From Actinomycetes bacterium (lineage in GTDB: Bacteria > Actinomycetota > Acidimicrobiia > Acidimicrobiales > RAAP-2): 6,494 nucleotides of DNA. The DNA lies in assembly GCA_021800645.1 (NCBI GenBank), contig JAJYYT010000117.1:1-6494 (forward strand), given 5' to 3'. The notes beneath the pieces were generated by a model, which saw only the letters and a list, made by a program, of their open reading frames with translations, ran no database searches and was not told the origin of the DNA. Positions 1 to 6,149 of this stretch are shown here, piece after piece (within the stretch, counting starts at the first letter, position 1; every line of letters begins with the position of its first letter). The translations under genes were made by a program, and so were the position numbers.

Positions 1-1
1 C

Positions 2-3000
2 TCCTACGTCGAGGAAGCCGCAGCGGGCGGGCGCGTCGTTCCCGGCGTCGTCCGCCACCGGCACGTCGGGCTCGGTCTCGCCGTCGACGTCGCGCGGCCC
101 GACGGCTCGCGCACGCTCATGGTCCCCTGCGTGAAGGACGCGGACGAGCTCGACTTCCGGGAATTCGTCCTCGCCTACGAGGAGCTGGTCCGGAAGGTCC
201 ACACCGGCAAGGCGAGCCCGGACGACTTCGCAGGTGTGACCGTGAGCCTCACCAACCCCGGCACCCTCGGCACCGCCCAGTCCGTCCCCCGCCTCATGCC
301 CGGCCAGGGGGCGATCGTCGGGGTCGGCGCGATCTCCAACCCTGCCGGCTTCGAAGCCGCGGATCCGCGGGTTCTCGCGGAGCTCGGGGTGGGCCGCGTG
401 GTGACGCTGACCTCCACCTACGACCACCGGATCATCCAGGGCGCGGAGTCGGGGCTCTTCCTCGCGTACGTCGCCGAGTGCCTCACGGGCGGCCACGGCT
501 TCTACGACGAGGTGTTCCAGTCGATGGCGGTCCCCTACAAGGCGGTCCGGTGGCATGCGGACCGGTCGGCGACCGACGACAGGGAGCAGGAGCGACTCCT
601 CAAGCAGGTCCACGTCCAGACCCTCATCAACATGTACCGGGTCCGTGGGCACCTGATCGCCCACCTCGACCCTCTCGACGCGGAGCCCCCGAGGATCCAT
701 CCCGAGCTCGACCCGCTCACCTACGGCCTCACCATCTGGGACCTTCCCCGCGAGTTCGTCGCCGACGGGCTCGCCGGGCGCGAGAGGGCGACCCTCGACG
801 AGATCCTCCACATCCTGCGCGACGCCTACTGCCGCACCCTCGGCATCGAGTACATGCACATCCAGGACCCCGCGCAGAAGCGCTGGATCCAAGAGCACGT
901 GGAGGGCGTCGACCCGGCGGTGAGCCCCGACGAGCAGCGGCACATCCTGGACCGCCTGAACGCCGCCGAGGTCTTTGAGCGCTTCTTGCACACGCGCTAC
1001 GTCGGCCAGAAGCGCTTCGGGCTCGAAGGGGCGGAGTCGCTCATCGTCGTACTCGACACCCTGCTCGACGACGCGGCACGCACCGGCGTCGTGGAAGCGG
1101 TGCTCGGCATGGCGCACCGGGGGCGGCTGAACGTCCTCGCCAACATCGTGGGCAAGTCCTACCGGGAGATCTTCGAGGAGTTCGAGGGGAACCTTGACCC
1201 CGAGTCGGTGCAGGGCTCGGGCGACGTGAAGTACCACAAGGGTGCCACGGGGAAGTTCACGGGGCCGTCGGGGATCGAGCTCGCTGTGTCGATGGCCTCC
1301 AACCCCTCGCACCTCGAGGCGGTGGACCCGGTCGTCGAGGGAATGGCACGGGCGAAGCAGGACCACTACCTCCCGCCGACCGACGGCACGACCTCAGGCC
1401 TCAGCGCCCAGGGCACGATCCAGTTCCCGATCCTGGCGGTGCTCGTCCATGGCGACGCGGCGTTCGCGGGTCAGGGCGTGGTGGCCGAGACGCTCAACCT
1501 GTCGGCTCTCTCCGGCTACCGCGTCGGGGGCACGGTGCATGTCGTCGTGAACAACCAGCTCGGGTTCACGACTGCGCCGGGTGCCGCACGGAGCTCGGTC
1601 TATCCGACCGACGTCGCGAAGATGGTGCAGTCGCCGATCTTCCACGTGAACGGCGACGACCCGGAGGCGTGCATGCGGGCAGCGAGGCTCGCCTTTGCCT
1701 TCCGCCAGGAGTTCCACAAGGACGTCGTGATCGATCTCGTGACCTACCGGCGCCACGGGCACAACGAGGGCGACGACCCGAGCTACACGCAGCCGCTCAT
1801 GTACCAGCGGATCGACGCCAAGCGCTCCGTGCGCAAGCTCTACACCGAGACCCTCGTCCGCCGAGGCGACCTCACGCTCGAAGAGGCCGAACAGGCGCTC
1901 GACGCGTTCAGCGCGCAGCTCCAAGGGGTGCTCGACGAGGTCCGGGCCGCGCCCCCGGCCGTACCGCAGCTGCGCGCGCAGGCCGAGCTTGACAAAGAGG
2001 GCGAGGAGGAGCCCGAGGTCCCCTCGATCGAGACGGGAGTTCCAGAGTCGCTGCTCGTCGAGCTCGCGCACCGCACCACGACCGTGCCGGCGGGCTTCAC
2101 GCTCCACCCCAAGCTGGTGCGCCAGTTCGCCCAGCGGACCGAGCTCGTCGCGTCCGGGCAGATCGACTGGCCGCTCGCAGAGCAGCTCGCGATGGGCTCC
2201 CTGCTCGCACAGGGAGTGGACGTGCGGCTCACCGGCCAAGACACTCGACGCGGGACCTTCAGCCAGCGCCACTCGGTGCTCGTCGACTACCACAGCGGGC
2301 ACGAATTCGTGCCGCTCGCGCACATCGGAGACCTTGCAGACCCCGAGCACGGGCGCCCGGGGCGCTTCACGGTGCGCGACTCGCTCCTGTCGGAGTACGC
2401 GGCGCTCGGCTTCGAGTACGGCTACTCGGTGGAGGCCCCGGACGCCCTCGTCGCCTGGGAAGCGCAGTTCGGAGACTTCGTCAACGGCGCGAGCATCATC
2501 ATCGACAACTTCCTCGTCGCGGCGGAGGACAAGTGGGGTCAGCACGCCGGTCTCGTGCTGCTCCTGCCGCACGGCTACGAGGGGCAGGGGCCCGAGCACT
2601 CCTCTGCGCGCATCGAGCGTTTCCTCACGCTCTCTGCACGCGGCAATCTCCGCATCGCAGTGCCGTCGGTCGCCGCGCAGTACTTCCACCTGCTGCGCGC
2701 GCAGCCGATGCGCATGCCCGCGACCCCCCTCGTGGTCATCACCCCCAAGTCGATGCTGCGGGCGGTCCAATCGAGGTCGCCGCTCGGTGCGCTCGTTTCG
2801 GGCTCCTTCGCCGAAGTGCTGGACGACGCCACGGTCACCGATCCTGCCGAGGTGCGCCGCGTCGTGCTGTGCAGCGGGAAGGTCGCCCACGAGGCGATAC
2901 AGCGGCGGAGCGAGCGCCTCGCCGGCGGGGGGCCGTCCCCCGTGGTCGAAGCATCGGAGCTCTCGCCGCACTCCGCCGGGGCCGTCGCAGTCGTCCGTGT

Positions 3001-3262
3001 CGAGCAGCTCTACCCATGGCCGGCGCGGCGCATCGCCGACGTGCTCAACCGCTATCCCGCAGCGAGGGAGGTGGTGTGGCTCCAAGAGGAGCCGGAGAAC
3101 ATGGGCGCATGGTCCTTCGTGCACGCGAGGTTGCACAGGATCCTGAGGGACCGCTATTCGCTGCTCCATGTCAGCCGTCCGGAGTCGGCGAGCCCGGCGA
3201 CGGGGAGCAGCGCCTTGCACCAGCTCGAACAAGCCTCGCTCCTCGACCGTGCGATCGGCTGA
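2..3262 (+). CDS. kgd: Multifunctional 2-oxoglutarate decarboxylase/dehydrogenase E1 with fused E2-type acyltransferase domain (5'-partial)
   Basis: The frame is open from base 2 to the TGA at 3260-3262, so the window holds the last ~1086 residues; the start lies upstream. Relative to mycobacterial Kgd (about 1,230 aa, from memory) roughly 170 residues are missing. Order in window numbering: the rest of an acyltransferase domain (1 to ~165) with the E2 signature DHRIIQG and catalytic His142; a helical linker (~185-230); then the ThDP-dependent E1 with HRGRLN (His372), SNPSHLE (His437), the ThDP motif GDAA at 484 to NN at 517, RRHGHNEGD (583-591), an acidic linker (~640-680), the pyrimidine-binding half starting near RGTFSQRH (750), and a C-terminal domain with QEEPEN (1028-1033). 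The known role of the family is ThDP-dependent decarboxylation of 2-oxoglutarate in the cytosol, feeding succinyl-CoA formation with lipoyl-E2/E3 partners, or releasing succinic semialdehyde; FHA proteins (GarA/OdhI) inhibit it. No lipoyl domain is visible. An apparent ~20-residue insertion lies at 974-993. The family call is very secure. Confidence 0.96.
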   Translation, partial: SYVEEAAAGGRVVPGVVRHRHVGLGLAVDVARPDGSRTLMVPCVKDADELDFREFVLAYEELVRKVHTGKASPDDFAGVTVSLTNPGTLGTAQSVPRLMPGQGAIVGVGAISNPAGFEAADPRVLAELGVGRVVTLTSTYDHRIIQGAESGLFLAYVAECLTGGHGFYDEVFQSMAVPYKAVRWHADRSATDDREQERLLKQVHVQTLINMYRVRGHLIAHLDPLDAEPPRIHPELDPLTYGLTIWDLPREFVADGLAGRERATLDEILHILRDAYCRTLGIEYMHIQDPAQKRWIQEHVEGVDPAVSPDEQRHILDRLNAAEVFERFLHTRYVGQKRFGLEGAESLIVVLDTLLDDAARTGVVEAVLGMAHRGRLNVLANIVGKSYREIFEEFEGNLDPESVQGSGDVKYHKGATGKFTGPSGIELAVSMASNPSHLEAVDPVVEGMARAKQDHYLPPTDGTTSGLSAQGTIQFPILAVLVHGDAAFAGQGVVAETLNLSALSGYRVGGTVHVVVNNQLGFTTAPGAARSSVYPTDVAKMVQSPIFHVNGDDPEACMRAARLAFAFRQEFHKDVVIDLVTYRRHGHNEGDDPSYTQPLMYQRIDAKRSVRKLYTETLVRRGDLTLEEAEQALDAFSAQLQGVLDEVRAAPPAVPQLRAQAELDKEGEEEPEVPSIETGVPESLLVELAHRTTTVPAGFTLHPKLVRQFAQRTELVASGQIDWPLAEQLAMGSLLAQGVDVRLTGQDTRRGTFSQRHSVLVDYHSGHEFVPLAHIGDLADPEHGRPGRFTVRDSLLSEYAALGFEYGYSVEAPDALVAWEAQFGDFVNGASIIIDNFLVAAEDKWGQHAGLVLLLPHGYEGQGPEHSSARIERFLTLSARGNLRIAVPSVAAQYFHLLRAQPMRMPATPLVVITPKSMLRAVQSRSPLGALVSGSFAEVLDDATVTDPAEVRRVVLCSGKVAHEAIQRRSERLAGGGPSPVVEASELSPHSAGAVAVVRVEQLYPWPARRIADVLNRYPAAREVVWLQEEPENMGAWSFVHARLHRILRDRYSLLHVSRPESASPATGSSALHQLEQASLLDRAIG

Positions 3263-3286
3263 CGCGTCGCGCGTGGTGGCCGACCC

Positions 3287-4891
3287 GTGACCGTTGCGCC
3301 CGGCAGGCATGTGGTGGTGGTCGACGGCTCCAACCTCGCGACGGAGGGCCGCACCACGCCGAGCCTGCGGCAGCTCGACGAAGCCGTCCGCGCCTACGCG
3401 AAGGAGGACCCCTCGGCAGAGATCGTCGTCGTGGTGGATGCGTCGTTCGAGCACCGGGTGGATCCCTCTGAACGCCAGCAGCTCGTCGACGCGGAGCTCC
3501 ACGGCGAGGTCGTCTCGCCGCCGGCCGGGGCGATCGGCCGCGGCGATGCCTTCGTGCTGCGGATCGCGGAGCGGACCGGAGCCCGCGTGCTCTCCAACGA
3601 CTCCTTCCAGGAGTTCCACGGCGAGCATCCCTGGCTCTTCGAGGAGGGACGGCTCGTGGGTGGAAAGCCCGTGCCTGGTGTCGGATGGATCTTCACGCCC
3701 CGGATTCCCGTGCGCGGGCCGAAGAGCCGCGAGGCGACCGGGAAATCGAAGCGCAAGGAGCCGAAGGACTTGTCGGCGCCCTTGAAGGCGGCAGAGCTGG
3801 CGAAGGCCGCGAAGAAGCTTGCCGCGCGCAAGGCGCCTCCCGCGCTCCTCGCAGACGGGTCGACGCCGAAGGTCGGCGACGTCTGGCCCATGGCGCCAGC
3901 CCCTGACGGACGCGGGCACGAGGGGAAGAGGAAGAGGAAAGAGAAGGGAGCCACAAAGAAGGAGGCCGCGCCCGAGCAGGCCGGGACGAAGGAGGCCGCG
4001 CCCGACGAGCAGGCCGGGACGACGAAGGCCGCGCCCGACGAGCAGGCCGGGACGACGAAGGCCGCGCCCGACGAGCAGGCCGGGACGACGAAGGCCGCCG
4101 TGACCAAGAAGGCGCCCGCCGCGAAGAAGGCGCCCGCGGTGAAGAAGGCCGCGCCCGACGAGCAGGCCGGGACGACGAAGGCCGCGCCCGACGAGCAGGC
4201 CGGGACGACGAAGGCCGCCGTGACCAAGAAGGCGCCCGCCGCGAAGAAGGCGCCCGCGGTGAAGAAGGCCGTACCTGCCGAGAAGGCCGTGGCCGAGAAG
4301 GCCGTCGCGACGAAGAAGACGCTCCCCGCGAAGACGCCCAGCGAGAAGGCAGTCGCTGGCGAGGCCCCGACACGCACGGTCATCGCCGGCGCCGAGTCCG
4401 TACTGAGCAGCGCCGCGAAGGATCCGGCGGTCCAGGCAGCGATCGGGCAGGCGCTCGCAGAGGTGATCGCGCCGGTCCCCGAGGAGCCGACGGACGGCGC
4501 CGCAAGGCGAGGGGACGAAAAGGGGGGCAAGGGAGGCACAAAGCGCGGGCGGCATCGCCGCCGCGCGGCGTCCCCGTCCCCCGCAGTCAACGAGCCGCTG
4601 GCCTTCATCACGTTCGTCGCGACCTATCCGCTCGACAGCGAGCTCGAAGGCGAGGTCGTGTCCTTCACCTCTCACGGCGCGATGGTGGACGTCGCCCTCC
4701 CCGAGGGTGGGGTCTTGCACGCCTACATCCCGTTGACCGCGATGGGTGATCCGCCGCCGACCAAGGCGAGACAGGTCCTGAAGAAGGGCGAACGCCGCTC
4801 CTTCGTGCTCGTGGCCCTCGACCCTCCGCGCCGCGTCGCCGAGCTCGCGCTCCCCGAGCTCGTCGCAGCCCGCGGCGCCCGCGCACGTTGA
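3287..4891 (+). CDS. NYN/PIN-like (Zc3h12a-type) ribonuclease with Lys/Ala/Pro repeat linker and C-terminal S1-like RNA-binding domain
   Basis: A 534-residue protein. The GTG at 3287 is the first start after the in-frame kgd stop, 24 bp away, with a weak Shine-Dalgarno-like GGTGG at 3275-3279. Residues 7-140 look like an NYN nuclease: a hydrophobic strand into VVDGSN (Asp13, Asn16), a second strand ending VVVVDASFEH (Asp51), GRGDAF (Asp87) and LSNDSFQEF (Asp105). These acidic residues match the expected metal-binding set of PIN-fold RNases. Residues ~143-430 are low-complexity and rich in Lys, Ala and Pro, with basic clusters (KRKRKEK near 215-221; a GTKRGRHRRR patch near 418-427) and exact tandem repeats at 237-327. 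Residues ~436-526 resemble an S1/OB fold: ELEGEVVSFTSHGAMVDV, then KKGE and VLVALDPPRR. No signal peptide or membrane segment is seen, so it is probably cytoplasmic. Inference: an RNA-processing or decay endoribonuclease tethered to RNA by S1 and basic linker contacts. The substrate is unknown, and co-transcription with kgd is possible. Confidence 0.82.
   Translation: MTVAPGRHVVVVDGSNLATEGRTTPSLRQLDEAVRAYAKEDPSAEIVVVVDASFEHRVDPSERQQLVDAELHGEVVSPPAGAIGRGDAFVLRIAERTGARVLSNDSFQEFHGEHPWLFEEGRLVGGKPVPGVGWIFTPRIPVRGPKSREATGKSKRKEPKDLSAPLKAAELAKAAKKLAARKAPPALLADGSTPKVGDVWPMAPAPDGRGHEGKRKRKEKGATKKEAAPEQAGTKEAAPDEQAGTTKAAPDEQAGTTKAAPDEQAGTTKAAVTKKAPAAKKAPAVKKAAPDEQAGTTKAAPDEQAGTTKAAVTKKAPAAKKAPAVKKAVPAEKAVAEKAVATKKTLPAKTPSEKAVAGEAPTRTVIAGAESVLSSAAKDPAVQAAIGQALAEVIAPVPEEPTDGAARRGDEKGGKGGTKRGRHRRRAASPSPAVNEPLAFITFVATYPLDSELEGEVVSFTSHGAMVDVALPEGGVLHAYIPLTAMGDPPPTKARQVLKKGERRSFVLVALDPPRRVAELALPELVAARGARAR
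3965..4267 (+). repeat. 33-bp in-frame tandem repeat array coding AAPDEQAGTTK
   Basis: Five identical 33-bp copies begin at 3995, 4028, 4061, 4148 and 4181, each encoding AAPDEQAGTTK. They are arranged three plus two, with each group followed by an identical 54-bp block (4094-4147 and 4214-4267) encoding a basic segment of the type KKAPAAKKAPAVKK. A degenerate first copy, AAPEQAGTK, at 3965-3991 lacks one Asp and one Thr codon. All units are multiples of three, so copy-number change keeps the frame. Identity extends to synonymous positions, which points to recent expansion rather than selection on the protein alone. This is coding sequence inside the nuclease gene, not a CRISPR array. Confidence 0.95.
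4028..4267 (+). repeat. Perfect 120-bp tandem duplication inside the linker of the NYN-S1 gene
   Basis: Bases 4028-4147 and 4148-4267 are identical over the full 120 bp. The match actually runs 128 bases (4024-4151 against 4144-4271) before the flanks diverge at 4023/4143 and 4152/4272. Each 40-codon unit holds two AAPDEQAGTTK copies plus one 18-residue Lys/Ala/Pro block. This is a higher-order repeat superimposed on the 33-bp array, best explained by slippage or unequal recombination. Confidence 0.95.
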
Positions 4892-4926
4892 CATCCAGTC
4901 ATACACGGTGCGGTTCGCTCGCGGAT

Positions 4927-4935
4927 TGCTAGCGT
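4927..4935 (+). promoter_or_regulatory. Candidate extended -10 promoter element for fabZ-xthA, possibly leaderless
   Basis: TGC at 4927-4929 is immediately followed by TAGCGT at 4930-4935, which together fit the extended -10 form TGN-TANNNT used by the primary sigma factor in Actinobacteria. Seven bases separate the hexamer from the ATG at 4943, so a transcript beginning on that A would be leaderless, a common arrangement in actinobacteria. There is no recognisable Shine-Dalgarno sequence before the gene, which agrees with this. No -35 match is seen at the usual 16-19 bp spacing; extended -10 promoters often do without one. This is inference from motif and spacing only. Confidence 0.42.
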
Positions 4936-4942
4936 CGTGCCG

Positions 4943-5365
4943 ATGCGTCCCGAAGACGTGCTGCCCCACCGTGACCCGTTTCTCTTCGTGAGCGAGGTGG
5001 TGTCCTTCGAGCCGGGACGCCATGCGACGGGCCGCTGGCACCTGACGGGTGGCGAGCAGTTCTTCGCGGGGCACTTCCCGGGGCGCCCCGTCCTTCCCGG
5101 CGTGCTGATGCTCGAGTCTCTCGCCCAGCTGGGGGGGATCGCCGTCCTCACGGACGCGCGTTTCACCGGGAGGCTCCCGCTCTTCGGCGGCGTGGACAGG
5201 GCGCGATTTCGTCGGCAGGTCGTGCCAGGGGACACGCTCGAGCTGGACGTCACGGTCGACCGCCTGTCGGCACGGGCGGGCACGGGCCACGGCCGGGCGC
5301 ACGTCGGAGGTGAGACCGCCTGCGAGGCAGACCTGCTGTTCGTGCTGGTCGACCGGGAGCAGTGA
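4943..5365 (+). CDS. fabZ: 3-hydroxyacyl-[acyl-carrier-protein] dehydratase, FabZ type (hotdog fold)
   Basis: A 140-residue protein from the ATG at 4943. A GTG at 4937 would add two residues but sits directly behind the putative -10 element, so ATG is preferred. It has the single-hotdog layout of FabZ: LPHRDPFLFV (7-16), then FFAGHFPGRP with catalytic His44, and PGVLMLESLAQ with catalytic Glu58. The 14-residue His-Glu spacing equals that of E. coli FabZ (His54/Glu68), and Glu rather than Asp favours FabZ over FabA. Length is normal for the family. The known role is dehydration of 3-hydroxyacyl-ACP to trans-2-enoyl-ACP in type II fatty acid elongation, in the cytosol. It sits apart from other visible fab genes, so a role in a specialised acyl pathway cannot be excluded. 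It is followed by xthA after one base, suggesting a two-gene transcript. Confidence 0.9.
   Translation: MRPEDVLPHRDPFLFVSEVVSFEPGRHATGRWHLTGGEQFFAGHFPGRPVLPGVLMLESLAQLGGIAVLTDARFTGRLPLFGGVDRARFRRQVVPGDTLELDVTVDRLSARAGTGHGRAHVGGETACEADLLFVLVDREQ
5355..5359 (+). promoter_or_regulatory. Shine-Dalgarno site deciding the xthA start
   Basis: GGGAG lies inside the last codons of fabZ, seven bases before the GTG at 5367. This spacing supports GTG 5367, rather than the GTG at 5310, as the xthA start. It places ribosome loading within the upstream stop region, consistent with translational coupling. Confidence 0.6.
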
Positions 5366-5366
5366 C

Positions 5367-6146
5367 GTGCGGCTCGCCACCTGGAACGTCAATTCACTGA
5401 CCGCGAGGCTCCCGCTCGTCCTCGAGTGGGCCGAGGCGAACGGGCCGGACATCTTGTGCATGCAGGAGACCAAGCTCGCCGACGCGGCGTTCCCCGCGGA
5501 CGCCTTCGCGGAGCTCGGCTACGAGTCGGCGCACCATGGGGACGGGAGGTGGAACGGCGTGGCGATCGTGAGCCGCGTCGGGCTCGAGCGCCCCGTGTGC
5601 GGGCTCGGCTCCGAAGAGGACGTCCATGGCTGCCGGATGCTCGCCGCGACGTGCGCGGGGATCCGCGTCCACTCCGTCTACGTGCCGAACGGCAGGAGCC
5701 TCGACAGCGAGCACTACCGCTACAAGCTGGCGTGGTTGGCGCGGCTGAAGACCTACCTCGCCGAGCACAACGACCCCGCGGGGACAGTGGCCGTCTGCGG
5801 CGATTTCAACATCGCGCCTGACGACGCAGACGTCTGGGACCCCGCCGCGTTCGTCGGCGCGACCCACGTGAGCGAGCCTGAGCGCCGAGCGCTCGAAGAG
5901 ATCCTCGACTGGGGGCTCGAAGACACCTTCCGCCGCTTCCATCCCGAGGGGGGGATCTTCTCGTGGTGGGACTACCGGTCCGGCAACTTCCACAAAGGGA
6001 TGGGCATGCGGATCGACCTCGTCCTTCTGTCGCGGTCGCTCGCCGCGCGCGCCGTGTCCGCGGAGATCGACCGCGACGCGCGAAAGAAGAGCCCGAAGGG
6101 CAACAAACCTTCCGACCACACCGTGGTCGTCGTGGAGCTCGACTGA
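5367..6146 (+). CDS. xthA: Exodeoxyribonuclease III / AP endonuclease (EEP family)
   Basis: A 259-residue protein, close to the usual ExoIII length (E. coli 268). The GTG start at 5367 opens directly on the conserved MRLATWNVNSL. Expected active-site positions are all present: Asn7, Glu34 in QETK, Tyr105 in VYVPNG, Asp146 and Asn148 in GDFNIAP, Asp217 in MRIDLVL, and Asp250-His251 in KPSDH. The enzyme cleaves 5' to abasic sites and trims 3'-blocking groups in base excision repair; family members also have 3'-5' exonuclease activity. The TGA of fabZ ends one base before this start, so the two genes are probably one transcript. The gene ends 3 bp from the converging thiamine-enzyme gene. Nothing looks truncated or altered. 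Confidence 0.95.
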   Translation: MRLATWNVNSLTARLPLVLEWAEANGPDILCMQETKLADAAFPADAFAELGYESAHHGDGRWNGVAIVSRVGLERPVCGLGSEEDVHGCRMLAATCAGIRVHSVYVPNGRSLDSEHYRYKLAWLARLKTYLAEHNDPAGTVAVCGDFNIAPDDADVWDPAAFVGATHVSEPERRALEEILDWGLEDTFRRFHPEGGIFSWWDYRSGNFHKGMGMRIDLVLLSRSLAARAVSAEIDRDARKKSPKGNKPSDHTVVVVELD

Positions 6147-6149
6147 GGG

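Noticed and set aside
2533..3471. A 312-codon plus-strand frame overlapping the kgd end and the nuclease start.
   Set aside because: It is Arg/Ala/Pro-rich out-of-frame translation of two well-supported genes; no family resemblance.
3995..4267. Repeated 33-bp units that could suggest a CRISPR array.
   Set aside because: The repeats are directly adjacent or separated by an identical 54-bp block, not by unique spacers. They encode an in-frame peptide repeat, and no cas genes are present.
3394..4611. A 405-codon minus-strand open frame opposite the nuclease gene, rich in Ala/Phe/Val repeats.
   Set aside because: Its repeats are the mirror of the sense linker repeats and it has no domain or start signal. 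The sense protein has clear NYN and S1-like motifs at both ends of this stretch.
4888..4893. A perfect TTGACA, the consensus -35 hexamer, overlapping the stop of the nuclease gene.
   Set aside because: No -10-like hexamer lies 16-19 bp downstream, and the good TAGCGT at 4930 is 36 bp away, too far to pair. Likely coincidence with the TGA stop.
4889..4901. A short dyad, TGAC-N5-GTCA, before fabZ that could be an operator.
   Set aside because: The arms are only 4 bp with no symmetry in the centre; expected by chance and unsupported without conservation.
5310..5366. An upstream GTG at 5310 that would extend XthA by 19 residues.
   Set aside because: The added stretch is Cys/Ser-rich, overlaps the conserved end of fabZ and precedes the canonical ExoIII N-terminus. 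GTG 5367 has a well-spaced GGGAG.
1394..5473. A 1359-codon open frame on the minus strand spanning four plus-strand genes.
   Set aside because: It is in exact codon register with kgd, the nuclease gene and fabZ, which all share one frame. It stays open only because those genes almost never use TTA, CTA or TCA codons; it ends at the sense TCA codon at 1394. Its translation is Arg/His/Leu-rich with no recognisable domain.
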